This document shows positions 24,871 to 33,175 of a stretch of DNA of 64,000 bases, in pieces; the stretch's first letter is position 1; every line of letters starts with the position of its first letter. The notes under the pieces are model-generated. The model ran no database searches. It was given only the letters and a program-made list of their open reading frames with translations, and was not told the DNA's origin. The translations under genes were made by a program, and so were the position numbers. This stretch comes from Icerya purchasi (Eukaryota > Arthropoda > Insecta > Hemiptera > Monophlebidae): assembly GCA_039619475.1 (NCBI GenBank), contig CM077115.1:61262864-61326863 (forward strand), given 5' to 3'.

Positions 24871-27800
24871 TGAGATGGCCTCATTTTCTCCCTCGATGAA
24901 ATTTCGGACCGATTCACAGAAATTAGGTAGATTACGGGCGCCAACGACACTTTCGGTGTGTCACAACCGGAATAGCTCCGCTTAGCGCAGCATTAGGCAT
25001 TTTAGAAAAATAAAAAAAAATATTCGCGGGGGAAGAAAAAAAAATTCTTTATAAAAAACCTAATTGTAAAAAAAAAACTCGCGATCACGCCGTGAAACGG
25101 CGGTCACGTCTTCGCACCGAAGATGTCACGATAGCCCACCACGTGTCCAATAACGGCACTTTGAATATGAAAAGTCGTATATTTTTAGCAAAAAAAATTA
25201 CAAAAAAAAAAAAAAAAACGTAACAGCGAGGACTATGAAAAAAAACAACTACAAGGCTACTTTCTTATAAAATTTTATTAACAGACTAAAAAAACGTGCA
25301 GCATGGCGTTTAAAATTTAATGGACGGTAACGTGACTAGAATGAAAAACTGCCATCCTCGATGACGATCAAGAGTGGAATAATTCGCACCTAGCACGATG
25401 TGTGGCGTGATAACGTTAACAAAGCAAAATAGAAGTTTATAGAAGAACACTTCTACCCAGATCACCCCACAAATTACCCTGCCTGATTTTGCAGGATTTT
25501 TCTGTAAAACTTCCCCCGGCTCAATGCTGCTCGGCACAGCTTTTAAACGAAGCGCGCTCGCCCCGGACTCGTGTAGTAATTTCTGCTATCGGCCGCTACT
25601 AATAATTCACACACACACACACACACACACACAGTTTCAACCCTGACGCAACTGTCTGTTCGACCACATACGGGAATTTCGGTTTTAGCCGACAAGCATC
25701 TCCGATACCTACGAACCGTGACAACGTCGAATAAAACCCGGTGTTCGAGAGACCATGAATTAATGATTTTACCAGAGAAAATATTTTATAATTCGAACAC
25801 CGCTAAAAGATCGCGCTGCAAGTACCGAATCCGTCTCAATATATTAATATATATATATATATATGTATATACGAGGGTGGTTCAAATATAAACCGGAATT
25901 TCGTCATAAAATTTTTTATTTTATACTTACAGTGCTCATATTTTTTACAATTTTTCGAGATAACCCCCCTCGCACGCTACGCACTTTTTCCACCTCTCCG
26001 GCAATTTTTTTATTCCTTTTTCGTAAAAATCTCGCGGCTTGTCACATAGCCATTTGCGCATGAACGATTCCACCTCATCGTTGCTGTCGAAACGTTGTCC
26101 ACCAAGTGCTTCTTTCAACGGGCCAAACAAATAATAATCACAAGGCGACAAATCTGGACTGTAAGGAGGATGTTCAAGTGTTTCCCAGCCCAATTCGGCC
26201 AATGTCTCCATCGTGAGCCGAGCGGTATGTGGCCTGGCGTTGTCTTGAAGCAGTATCGCACTACGGATCGGAATTTCGCGCCTTTTTGTTCGATAGGCCG
26301 GTTTGCTGTGTTTTTTAGGAGGTTACTGTAATACTGCGCCGTCACAGTACGTTGTTCAGTTAGGAAATCGACTGCGATCACTCCCTTCATGTCCCAAAAC
26401 ACGGTACACAACACCTTCCCAGCTGACTGTGTAACCTTCGCTTTGACTGGCGCTCCCCCTTTTTTCTTCCGCCACTCCATAGACGAGCGTTTACTCTCCG
26501 GCGTATAGTAGTGTACCCAAGTTTCGTCCGTGGTGAATATTCGCCGCAATAAATTCTCTCCTTCCTCTTCATACCGCAGCAGGAGACGCGTACAAACTTC
26601 CCAACGAGTGAATTTCTGTTCAAAATTCAGAAGTCTTGGCACCCATCTGGCTGCAATTTTGCGATAACCTAGCCGATCATGAATTATTGTCTCAATACTA
26701 CCTATGCTGATGCCCAATTCGTCGGTCATATCGCGTACACGGATGCGTCGGTCAGCCAAAATGAGTTGTTCGATGGCTTTGACGTGTTCATCTGTAATGC
26801 TGGTTTTTGGGCGCCGCGCATGTGGTATGTTTGACACCACTTCACGTCCTTTTCGAAACGCGGAACACCACTCGTACACTTGAGTTTTGGAGAGACACTC
26901 ATCCCCGAACTGTTCGCGTAATTTTCGGTAAATTTCCACGGATTTTACGTCGTCTTTGACTAAAAAACGAATAATGATGCGTTGCGCAACAGACACTGGT
27001 ACTTCTTTTTCACTCATGGCTCTAACTACACTAAAAAGTGAGCTTACGCGGTTCTAATTGCTCTACACGCTTCGTAACAAACCGGTCTAGCTGCCAGTGC
27101 AACCACTTTTTCCACAATAAATTTTTCGCGCGTTTATTTAAAAATTCCGGTTTATATTTGAACCACCCTCGTAGTAAAGAAAAATTAATCAAAAAACAGA
27201 TTACAGAAAATAAAATTTTAAATTTGCAGATTATTTTAATGCAGTGATATTTTTGACTGATGCATAGTTACTACGACGAAAAAAGTCTTTACATTGCATA
27301 AATCATCAAAGAAAACGAAGTTTATATTAATGCCATATAATAAAATTATTAAATGGCAACAAATGTTTTATGAGTAAAATAAATATAACTTTTTATGTTG
27401 TAATTTTTTATTTTTAAACATTATTTGATTCATAATATGAGTAACAATTACCAGGAGATCTAAATAATCAGCGGTACAGTATTAATTAAAATAATTTCAT
27501 GCATAAATGACATCTTTTAATTTTTTCAATTACCATAGTATCTGCTTTAAATATTGTCATCGAAGAAACTTTATGTTTTGTTTTTAGTTGTTCTAATTAT
27601 ATGTTTTAATCTCTAAAATTTACAGCAAATTCTCCTTTAACAAATTTTTAAAATCGGCGATTGTGGAATTTGCATAAATATTGTTTAAAAGTTGAATTAT
27701 CGCATATTTTACTCGCCTTTTACATTTTATAATGACAAGGAAACGAAAAATTGGCGTATGAATAAATGAAATTGAACCGAATTAATATCATCCTCGTCAG

Positions 27801-30800
27801 ATGAATTTGAAATGGAAAATTAATGTGCATGATTTTACAAACAGGACGCTTTTCAAATTCATGATATCCACTCAAATATAAAATTCCCGGTTTCCCGGGT
27901 TTCCTGGCACAGAACTTCGTAGTTTATTCTTGAGTGTGAAGTACATTAAAAATGCATTCAATTTTGGCTTCAGATGATTTTTTCTTTTTAAAAATATCGT
28001 TTTTAATTATTTTTACTTTTTTTCCCGGCTTTATGACAAAATTCCCGGCTTATTCCCAGTGTTCCGGTTGGATGGCCACCATACGTTCAAAAACATGACG
28101 CATTTAACATATCTGATAGAAATTCAGTGGTGCCTTTTCTTCGTTAAAAATTTCCTATATAAAAGTAAAAATGCAGTCTCGAAAAAAAAAAAATAAAAAA
28201 AAAAAACTATCCATTTTTTAGTATGCAGTAACATTTATATCAACTAACACGAACTCATTCGTCTATATACGTATTAAACCAAAACATAGGCTGGTTAATA
28301 GAAATATAAGTAATTACAAATGCGTAATTTCTTTATCTCGTTCTATTACAATTTTTTTTTAATTTGCATAACTTATCGGTCTTAAGAATTCATTTTTACA
28401 ATATAAAAAATATAGTAATTGCTAACATGTTTGTTTCAGAATATATAAGTTTATAACTTTGGTTTAAAATTTTGTGCCTATTCCACATAAAAACAGGCCA
28501 CCGATTTTTTTTTCTTTTTTTAGAATTATTTTTCCTGATCTCAAAGCGCGCATTAATTAATAGAAAACAAACACCAAAAAATGTAATTTCCCACGCACAG
28601 AAAAAATGTTTGTTAAATTGGAGAAAGAAATGTAAACAGAATATTAGATGTAAATTTCAACCGAAAAATGTTAAAATCCGCATTGATAACAGTGTTCGAT
28701 TTGAAATTTCAAAATGCAATTGACTAAAACAAACGGTTTAATCCAAATAAACAAAGAACATATCACATTTACCTTTGACCAGGAGTGTAAGTATCATCAT
28801 CAAATACTTCATCGCTTTTTGTTTGATTTAATGTATTAAGGACTTTATGGTATCCGTTAAATTCTCGATTATTTTTATTTCCACAACGTAGATTAAAGTC
28901 TTTAAGACGTTCCATAAGGTGTTCAACATCGTCCTCGGTTAAAAAAGAGTCATTAAAATCCGCCCACGATAAATTATACGGCAAACAAGTTTCAACGCTG
29001 AGAGAACAAACAGAAATTTCAATGATTTGAGGAAAAATTTTCCATCTTACATAAACGTGCATATATATATTTTAATTAACGAAAAATCATCTGGCATAAT
29101 TTTAACAATTTCTTATTCTGAACGCTCTGGAAGCTAAAATATCGAAAAAATTTTACAATATTTGCGATAATTTAACTACATTTAAACAATCTTCTAAGCA
29201 TGGAAGGCAACATATACTCTATTTGTTTTACATAAATAAAACTGCTAAAAATATCAAAAAATGAAATACTTGTATTATTTAAATCTTGAATTTATGGGAA
29301 AAAAATTTATATTTAAATAATTTTTTCAGAGCACGAAACAGAAATTTTAATAGTGCCCGAATTCGTACAAAATGAACTTGCTTTATTGTATAAATACTTC
29401 ATCAGAGTTTGTTATATTTAGATTACGTAACAAGAATACAAATTAAAGAAATTTTGTTTGTCACAATTGAAATTATAGATATTAAAAACTAAAAATATAC
29501 TCATTTTTTTCTCTTGAGAATCACCTTGTTTACTATTTTAAGTCATTACAGAAATATCAAAAAGATTAAATGCAGGAAATGGCAGTAGAATAAATGTAAA
29601 AAATGAAAAATAAAATAAAAATGACACTGACTGTTTACAACTATATTTAATTCTGTTTTCGTTAAAATTTAAATTTAATAATTTATGAATAAATTATGTA
29701 TTTCGTTAAAATAAGTTATATAATAAGTGTAATTCAAACGTACGGGCTTCCTTCCCGGAATGGTTCATCCCTTGTAATAAATTCCAAGTTGGTAATTTGA
29801 TCTTCGCAGCTTAATTTAGTCCTGCAAAAAAACAAAAATTCCTAACACTTTAAAAATTTTACCGTTTACAACAAATATTCGAGTAATTCATTTTAAGAGC
29901 AAACATCTATCAATATAAAATAAAGTAACTATAATTTTAAAGAGAATAAGCTAATTTATAAATTAAATTAAAACGATTTTTTTTTTTACTGTTAATAAAT
30001 AGTGTGACCAACAGAACAAGCTATTCTAAAATTCTCTCAGATTCATTACTGATCTTGGACTGATAAGGATATGGGACTCGCTTTATACACGTCAAGTATA
30101 AATGTATTCCATTAAATGCGATTCTTTCCAAAGCACTGTTACGTTTTTGTACATGATTCATCTCTCCTTTTGTTGCGAGAAGATTACGTTAAACATGTCC
30201 TTTTATGCTAACGGTAAATCTTTTCTCTCTACCCATTCTTCATATATTTACATATGAAATATTCAAGTTTCTTTATCACAATTGATTAGTGTGCGATTTT
30301 TCTCGTAACATGACTAATTCAACTCTATAACGCATGAATTATGCGAACTAAGATAAAAATTTACTTCAAAATGACTATAGTTCGCGGTGTGATCTATGAT
30401 TCTATCAATGCTGGCAAAACAAAGATAATGGCATTAACCTCCACCGAACCTTGACTTTGCACAACTAACCAAACATCAACCATTACATCGATTTCTTTTA
30501 TTTTCACCACTATTTATAGAATTTTTTTCCCTGCCTACCTGACTCGTAACCTTTTTGTTATTTGGCAAATAAAATTTCAGTTACCTTTTTTCCAACACAT
30601 AATTACATCTTAATTAAGCAGCAATGTAATATATTAAGCTATAAATAATTTACCTTGTTTTTGTTTTATTTTTAAATTAATTTAATAAATAAATATTTCA
30701 ATGAAAATTAAAGCATATAGGAGTTTATCAAACTTTATTTATCTGTGTATGTGAGAGATGAAATTATATTTTAACAAAAGGTATGAAAGAATACTATAAG

Positions 30801-32141
30801 TAGAAGTCTATAAGGAAAACTCGATACAAATATATTATACTCTACAAAAAAAAAAAAAAAAAATTAAATGAGACATATTTTAGACGAATGCACTAACATC
30901 AACTGGGAAATACTGAATGAGATATTACGATTTGCTTGTACTAATTTTGTAAAATTGTTTTCACAAAAAATTTAAAGGTTCTTCAATTAATTTACATGGA
31001 AAAACATATTGTTATTGAATAATTAAGGTAATTAATTAGCTTCCTCTTTCTTAATCACCATAGAAGCATATAACGAATTCCAGATAAAAAATATTAATTT
31101 GCAGTATTTGTGTATGGCCTTAAAGAAACTTTTTAAAAAAGAATTTAACTCTTAAACTTTAAATTGCATAAAAGTTTTATAGTGATTATTACTTAAGCAA
31201 CGTTCTGGACTTCACATAGTCTTGCGAAATAAATGTATTGGTCGGTGCATCTAAAAATACGTTATCAGTTTCTATAGTTACACTTGAAGAATCAGATCTG
31301 TAAACAAAAATACACTTCGTTAAATTAACGTATCAAAAAGTTACGCGCATTTTGTATATATTTTAAATAACAATGCATTATAAAAATTGTAAATGTTAAA
31401 CCACACCCGCTTATTTTTCCATACACTTTCTAGTTGAAAAATATTTTAGAAAATTTAAATGAATTTCCATAGAAAAAACAATTTTTAAACCGTACAATAT
31501 ATATATATTTAAAATTAAGCAATTGTAACAAAATTCTGTACTGAACTATTCCTCAGTTATGATATCCTCTCGAATGAAAGCGTTTCGGAAATAAGTCAAA
31601 GAAGGGGCTCGTGCAAAGCCCGAAATGAAACGAATTTACGATATTTATATTTGATCATTCCGTATTTTAATAAAAATCATATGACTAGAAAATACTATTT
31701 ATTTTTTTTATAATTAAAAATTTATATTTTACTTACTGTTCATCATCTTTTTCCTGTTCGTGTGGCGTGTAATAATTATTGTAGTCATCATCGTCGCTTG
31801 AACTAACACCATATGAAAAGTTTCATTAATTATGAAATTGACTTACAGAAATTATTAGTACGAAATTAGATTTTTCATTAAATTCTTGAAAACATGTGAA
31901 TTAACATTTTACTTACAAATATGAAATATTATTTATTTAAGTTCGGATATATTTAATAAAGTAAATTTTTACGAAGTTCAAACTTTACTGAATTCTCACT
32001 GAAATTTAAATAAGTATAATACGGCAACGGCAAAATACAGTAAAATCTATTTAACGTTTAACGTCGTATTCAAATTTCTCAATAATTTAAACAAAATCAT
32101 TTTACATACCATTTTTCAGTAAATTCTGTATCGTTTTCCAT
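3369..32141 (-). CDS. DIS3L2: DIS3L2-like 3'-5' exoribonuclease, 14 exons, 3' end outside window
   Basis: DIS3L2 is a cytoplasmic RNase II/RNB-family exonuclease that degrades 3'-uridylated RNAs; this role is known for the family and inferred here. I joined 14 minus-strand exons by GT/AG sites and phase; their lengths sum to 2175 nt, exactly 725 codons. In order the product has an acidic Asp/Ser/Asn-rich N-terminus (about residues 1-362) including a 29-residue repeat and a basic PAKKRRFRK stretch, a first cold-shock region ([20 protein letters not shown], then [16 protein letters not shown]), a variable linker, a second cold-shock region beginning [12 protein letters not shown], and the start of the RNB domain with [15 protein letters not shown], which carries the acidic Mg-binding residues. 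[12 protein letters not shown] before the RNB matches the family's PPEEFSKRRDLR-type motif. The rest of the RNB and the S1 domain lie beyond the left edge. The N-terminal extension is much longer than in the human protein. Introns are full of transposons. It is divergent from PCYT2. Confidence 0.92.
3562..4589. other. DIS3L2 intron, nothing recognised
   Basis: AT-rich intron sequence without ORFs or identified repeats. Confidence 0.5.
4815..4912. repeat. GCATCC/ACATCC hexamer-rich stretch
   Basis: Degenerate repeats of GCATCC, ACATCC and CCACAT (complement GGATGC/GGATGT) inside the hAT-like element. They give a Cys/Gly/Asp-rich ORF on the minus strand that I regard as an artefact of the repeat. 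Confidence 0.6.
5190..5393 (+). pseudogene. BED zinc-finger relic of a hAT transposase
   Basis: One plus frame with a few stops reads AYFKPD, then [20 protein letters not shown] and [14 protein letters not shown]. The C-x2-C ... H-x5-H spacing and the [18 protein letters not shown] pattern are typical of BED fingers found at the N-terminus of hAT transposases and of ZBED proteins. At least three in-frame stops make it non-functional, and no catalytic domain follows. Confidence 0.75.
6050..6740 (+). pseudogene. Decayed mariner transposase, C-terminal half
   Basis: In shifting plus frames the region reads like the second half of a mariner transposase: WW(H)[53 protein letters not shown] and [20 protein letters not shown]. 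The second catalytic Asp (normally HDNARPH) reads Glu, the SPD Asp is lost at a stop, and there are several further stops. The N-terminal half and left TIR are missing. Inactive fossil in a DIS3L2 intron. Confidence 0.85.
6809..6976 (-). CDS. DIS3L2: DIS3L2 exon 13 (CSD2-RNB junction)
   Basis: A 168-bp exon, acceptor ATTATAG, donor GTATAA. It encodes [20 protein letters not shown] and ends in [16 protein letters not shown], which aligns with the family's LPWTIPPEEFSKRRDL leading into the RNB domain. In phase with exons 12 and 14. Confidence 0.94.
6977..8870. other. DIS3L2 intron; short open plus-strand stretches, unidentified
   Basis: 7415-7609 and 7895-8116 are short plus ORFs ([20 protein letters not shown] follows a CAG; the second is AT-rich and hydrophobic), and 8270-8400 has another coding-like fragment ([20 protein letters not shown]). 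They have no shared frame or family I recognise and may be decayed transposon sequence or chance. Confidence 0.25.
8871..9094 (-). CDS. DIS3L2: DIS3L2 exon 12 (cold-shock domain 2)
   Basis: A 224-bp exon, acceptor TTCTATAG, donor GTATGT. It encodes [20 protein letters not shown], then [13 protein letters not shown] and [17 protein letters not shown], corresponding to VVYI-EKKHSR, FSPSDHRVPRIYVP and LFICRIVDWKEDCNFALG of human DIS3L2. Clear orthology signal. Confidence 0.94.
9289..10146 (-). repeat. 3' LTR of the element
   Basis: 858 bp, same as the 5' LTR except for about six substitutions, for example near 9305, 9331, 9781, 10030, 10073 and 10134. Confidence 0.93.
10147..10160 (-). promoter_or_regulatory. 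Polypurine tract of the LTR element
   Basis: GATGGGCGGGGATA on the minus strand immediately precedes the 3' LTR; position and purine bias fit plus-strand priming. Confidence 0.6.
10594..10628. repeat. Poly(T) tract, 35 bp
   Basis: Uninterrupted T run (A run on the element's sense strand) within the LTR-element interior; a second 27-bp T run lies at 11200-11226. The two bracket a roughly 570-bp segment with no recognised coding content. Confidence 0.95.
11200..11226. repeat. Poly(T) tract, 27 bp
   Basis: Second T run inside the LTR-element interior, just 3' (sense strand) of the gag-like ORF. Confidence 0.95.
11341..12075 (-). CDS. Gag-like protein of the non-autonomous LTR element
   Basis: A complete 244-residue ORF starting about 100 bp inside the PBS. 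It opens [20 protein letters not shown] and continues with a helical, coiled-coil-like stretch, then a charged Lys/Glu/Asn-rich middle and a basic C-terminal part ([18 protein letters not shown]). There is no CCHC zinc knuckle that I can see and no pol domain. The position and heptad-like start suggest a gag-type structural protein, but there is no clear family match. The uninterrupted frame fits a recent insertion. Confidence 0.5.
   Translation of the reverse strand: MATKIDTPELMAFLTAQFEQIHKNFDELKQIIRNAKFEFKSEKLTQNVNNTDNNKSDGVNNRVDKPVEISNRVNKPVEINNNHNLKCDKFKEEIRHMAETEVVEIEEIKEVDNERKDGKKESATRKKEFMGMNKGIKVFKKEINEYEQYESKLLRVPKRSEENNMVKVETKVKFIFKNDEINNVSFNKFVKKKCVMRWKNENLFTSLKGIGIEMGKLTCVQHVKELVSGKDEKPSNNWLYGMIT
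12177..12196 (-). promoter_or_regulatory. Primer-binding site of the LTR element
   Basis: TGGCATCCCTGGTGGGGAAC on the minus strand, two bases inside the 5' LTR, beginning with TGG as expected for pairing with a tRNA 3' CCA end. The tRNA was not determined. Confidence 0.7.
12199..13056 (-). repeat. 5' LTR of the element
   Basis: 858 bp, TGTAAC...GCTTCA on the minus strand. Contains a 96-residue minus ORF ([19 protein letters not shown]...) that is conserved in both LTRs simply because they are copies. Confidence 0.93.
13057..15000. other. DIS3L2 intron, nothing recognised
   Basis: AT-rich, no ORF over 60 codons. A short CA-rich run at about 14348-14372. No repeat family identified. Confidence 0.5.
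15001..15036 (-). CDS. DIS3L2: DIS3L2 microexon 11
   Basis: A 36-bp exon with an excellent acceptor TTTTTTGCAG and a donor GTAGCT. It encodes [12 protein letters not shown] and, joined to exon 12, gives QKTGKVVYIREK, which parallels the family's RSAKVVYILEKKHSR junction. Both phases are 0. Confidence 0.82.
15370..18446 (+). pseudogene. RTE-like non-LTR retrotransposon, heavily decayed
   Basis: GC content rises sharply and both LINE domains can be followed in broken plus frames. Endonuclease: [18 protein letters not shown] near 15935-15985 and a GDLNAK-like segment near 16330. Reverse transcriptase: [14 protein letters not shown] near 16955-16995, [19 protein letters not shown] near 17130-17190, [20 protein letters not shown] from 17373, and a C-terminal [15 protein letters not shown] near 18270-18310. 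These are the hallmarks of RTE/BovB-type elements annotated as craniofacial-development-protein-2-like. Dozens of stops and frameshifts; inactive. It sits in the intron between DIS3L2 exons 11 and 10. Confidence 0.85.
18700..18900 (-). CDS. DIS3L2: Probable DIS3L2 linker exon 10
   Basis: A 201-bp open segment bounded by an acceptor TCATCTATAG and a strong donor GTAAGT, phase 0 at both ends, exactly as required between exon 9 and the 36-bp exon 11. It encodes about 67 residues including [20 protein letters not shown] and a Ser/Asn/Thr-rich tail. In other DIS3L2 proteins the region between the two cold-shock domains is variable, so there is no homology test. It could instead be skipped or belong to something else. 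Confidence 0.58.
18901..20205. other. DIS3L2 intron, nothing recognised
   Basis: No ORF, repeat or element identified; A/T runs only. Confidence 0.5.
20206..20328. repeat. Miniature inverted-repeat element, 34-bp perfect arms
   Basis: 20206-20239 (ACAGACATACATAACTTTAT...) and 20295-20328 are perfect inverted copies around a 55-bp spacer. Structure is that of a short MITE or foldback; the target duplication is not obvious. Confidence 0.85.
20640..20741 (-). CDS. DIS3L2: DIS3L2 exon 9 (cold-shock domain 1)
   Basis: A 102-bp, phase-0 exon. [20 protein letters not shown] matches the family [20 protein letters not shown] motif, the most diagnostic part of CSD1. Acceptor ATTCAG, donor GTAAGA. Confidence 0.92.
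21302..21352 (-). CDS. DIS3L2: DIS3L2 exon 8 (cold-shock domain 1)
   Basis: A 51-bp, phase-0 exon encoding [17 protein letters not shown]. It corresponds to the family's GVLRINPKKFHEAFI strand of the first cold-shock domain. Acceptor TTTCAG, donor GTAAGT. Confidence 0.9.
22238..22349 (-). CDS. DIS3L2: DIS3L2 exon 7 (start of cold-shock domain 1)
   Basis: A 112-bp exon with acceptor ATCCTAG and donor GTACGT. It encodes a Lys-rich lead-in and [20 protein letters not shown], which lines up with the FETYMSKEDVSEGLKRGTL segment that opens the RNA-binding region of human DIS3L2. Confidence 0.9.
23923..24504 (-). CDS. DIS3L2: DIS3L2 exon 6, encoding a 29-residue tandem repeat
   Basis: The largest exon (582 bp), acceptor TTACAG, donor GTAAAT. 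It encodes a low-complexity Ser/Asn/Asp-rich region, then four copies of a 29-residue unit with the core [13 protein letters not shown], then a basic segment [14 protein letters not shown] that could be a nuclear localisation or RNA-contact sequence (inference). The reading frame is open throughout and joins exon 7 in phase. The repeat is absent from the DIS3L2 proteins I know; the exon is assigned on splice phase and position. Confidence 0.82.
23976..24323 (-). repeat. 87-bp in-frame minisatellite, about 4 copies
   Basis: The core GAACCGTCCAACGAATCGG (plus strand) begins at 23983, 24070, 24157 and 24244, a strict 87-bp period. As 87 is divisible by three, each copy adds 29 residues to DIS3L2 without a frameshift. 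Copies differ by only a few substitutions, which suggests recent expansion or gene conversion. Confidence 0.95.
24505..24870. other. DIS3L2 intron with TA/CG microsatellites
   Basis: Contains ATATATA, CGCGCG, CACACAC and (TA)n runs. No gene. Confidence 0.6.
24871..25838 (-). mobile_element. Solo LTR (copy B of the family at 1348-2264)
   Basis: 968 bp with TGAGATGG at one end and CCGTCTCA at the other, so short inverted TG...CA termini typical of LTRs, flanked by ATAT on both sides (24867-24870, 25839-25842), a possible 4-bp duplication in low-complexity sequence. Block similarity to 1348-2264 runs through most of its length; orientation is chosen by that comparison. No coding sequence. A (CA)n run at 25610-25634. 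Confidence 0.65.
25872..27171 (-). mobile_element. mariner element, 1.3 kb, intact TIRs
   Basis: Perfect 30-bp terminal inverted repeats, CGAGGGTGGTTCAAATATAA and on, at 25872-25901 and 27142-27171, flanked by TA on each side (25870-25871, 27172-27173), the standard mariner target duplication. Total length 1300 bp is the usual full size. It lies in the intron between DIS3L2 exons 6 and 5. Confidence 0.97.
25945..27017 (-). pseudogene. mariner transposase with a frameshift
   Basis: The N-terminal frame starts [18 protein letters not shown] at 27017, with helix-turn-helix DNA-binding domains ([37 protein letters not shown]) and the first catalytic Asp in [11 protein letters not shown]. Near 26265-26300 the frame shifts; the second frame carries [18 protein letters not shown] and [20 protein letters not shown], the second and third Asp of the D,D34D triad, and ends [18 protein letters not shown] at 25945. 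One frameshift is the only major lesion I see, so it died recently but cannot make a full transposase. Confidence 0.95.
27172..28772. other. DIS3L2 intron; possible DNA-element fragment near 27880-28085
   Basis: 27880-28085 has unusual GC-rich motifs TTCCCGGTTTCCCGGGTTTC and ATTCCCGGCTTATTCCCAG with GTTGGATGGCCACCATA, which resemble the ends of insect DNA transposons with CCGGGAAT-type termini. A poly(A) run at 28179-28206. Nothing else recognised. Confidence 0.35.
28773..28997 (-). CDS. DIS3L2: DIS3L2 exon 5
   Basis: A 225-bp exon with acceptor TTCTCTCAG and donor GTAAAT. It encodes a predominantly acidic, probably helical segment including [17 protein letters not shown] and ending DDDTYTPGQ. 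It precedes the repeat-bearing exon and joins it in phase (AG+C gives Ser). Confidence 0.82.
29744..29821 (-). CDS. DIS3L2: DIS3L2 exon 4
   Basis: A 78-bp exon with acceptor TTTTTTTGCAG and donor GTACGT. It encodes [20 protein letters not shown] and a few more residues. A donor three bases downstream is excluded because it would break phase with exon 5. Confidence 0.78.
31193..31297 (-). CDS. DIS3L2: DIS3L2 exon 3
   Basis: A 105-bp exon, acceptor TTACAG and donor GTAATA, encoding a Ser/Thr-rich segment containing [18 protein letters not shown]. The phase agrees with both neighbours. No known domain is visible. Confidence 0.75.
31737..31802 (-). CDS. DIS3L2: DIS3L2 exon 2
   Basis: A 66-bp exon between a TTAG acceptor and a GTAAGT donor. 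It encodes an acidic stretch, [21 protein letters not shown], typical of a disordered N-terminus. It enters with one base and leaves with two, matching exons 1 and 3. Confidence 0.78.
32110..32141 (-). CDS. DIS3L2: DIS3L2 exon 1 (start codon)
   Basis: The start ATG begins at 32141 and encodes [10 protein letters not shown] plus two bases of the next codon; the donor is GTATGT. It is the only ATG upstream of exon 2 that I found in correct phase with a good donor. A transcription start was not identified, so a further upstream start is possible. Confidence 0.72.
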
Positions 32142-32749
32142 TTTTCAAATCAAAAATTACACTTCAGATTGCTACTAGTTCCCATTAATAATGACATAAC
32201 TTATTATTCTTACTTTTTTTTATTAATGTAACATCCAACAATTATGAAATGCAACCGAAAATAAGTGTATAATTTTAGCTTTAATCAAGCGAATGAAGTG
32301 TAACAATAAATCTCCAATTTGTTTACAACCCGTCTGATAACATCAACAAATTACTTTTGTAACCGTCGACTACGTTATACAAATAGTTATGTATTAAGAA
32401 CTTAAAAAGTATTTAATACAAACTCTACCAACAAAACTAATGAAATTATAAAACATTAATAAGTAGGAAAATATATTTTAATTTCCGTGTATTTTTTTTA
32501 ATTCTTTATTTCATTTTGTACACTTCAATTTTTGAATTCCGAATTCGACTTTACTGAAATCAAACTTTTACTATCTAAAAAACAATCGACTTCATAGATT
32601 GAACCAAAACCGAAAAACACACGATGTAAGCCAATTCCAAATCGATCGGACATACAGAGGAAATTGCAATGTTACAATTTGAAAGAATAATAATTTATTA
32701 AAAAAAGTATAATATAAGTAATTATGTCAAGAACGTTTTGTTATGTCGA
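32142..32749. other. Upstream flank of DIS3L2
   Basis: Likely contains the DIS3L2 5' UTR and promoter (inferred from position). No TATA or initiator element could be assigned. Confidence 0.4.
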
Positions 32750-32757
32750 GTTGTGGG

Positions 32758-33167
32758 CAGGGCTTGAAAGTCAATCATTTTTAGATGTCATAAGCTTAAT
32801 CCAAAAGTCATATTTAAATTTCCATAAGCTAAAAGCTTAAAGCTTAAGCTATATTCAAAATTTAAACAGTCGAAAGACGAAAGCTTAAGTTGTATTTTTA
32901 AAAAAGCTAAATTAAGCTTCATATTCGGCTTAAGCTTTCTTTAAATTTCTTGATTTTGCATTTTTGACATAATTATTTGCATAAGAAATTATTTTTAAAA
33001 ACTTTTATTTTTGTGCGTAAAGAAAAAAACTGAAGTTTTAATGGTAATGCTTAATAGTTTGATGTATAGTAATTAGTAAATTACTTTAATTAACTTCTAT
33101 TAAAATTCATTTCGTAAGCCGAAAGCTGAAAGCTTAAGCCGTATTATTATTCGGCTTTTAAGCCCTG
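32758..33167. mobile_element. hAT-type MITE, 410 bp, with 8-bp target duplication
   Basis: Begins CAGGGCTTGAAAG and ends CTTTTAAGCCCTG, an imperfect TIR of about 13 bp; flanked by GTTGTGGG at 32750-32757 and again at 33168-33175, the 8-bp duplication expected of hAT elements. The interior is rich in AAGCTTAAGC-type motifs on both strands, as in hAT subterminal repeats. It carries no ORF, so it is non-autonomous. Located between the two divergent genes. Confidence 0.92.
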
Positions 33168-33175
33168 GTTGTGGG

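Larger units (their letters stand above)
28998..32109. other. DIS3L2 introns 1-4
   Basis: Except for exons 4, 3 and 2, nothing but AT-rich intron is visible. Confidence 0.5.
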
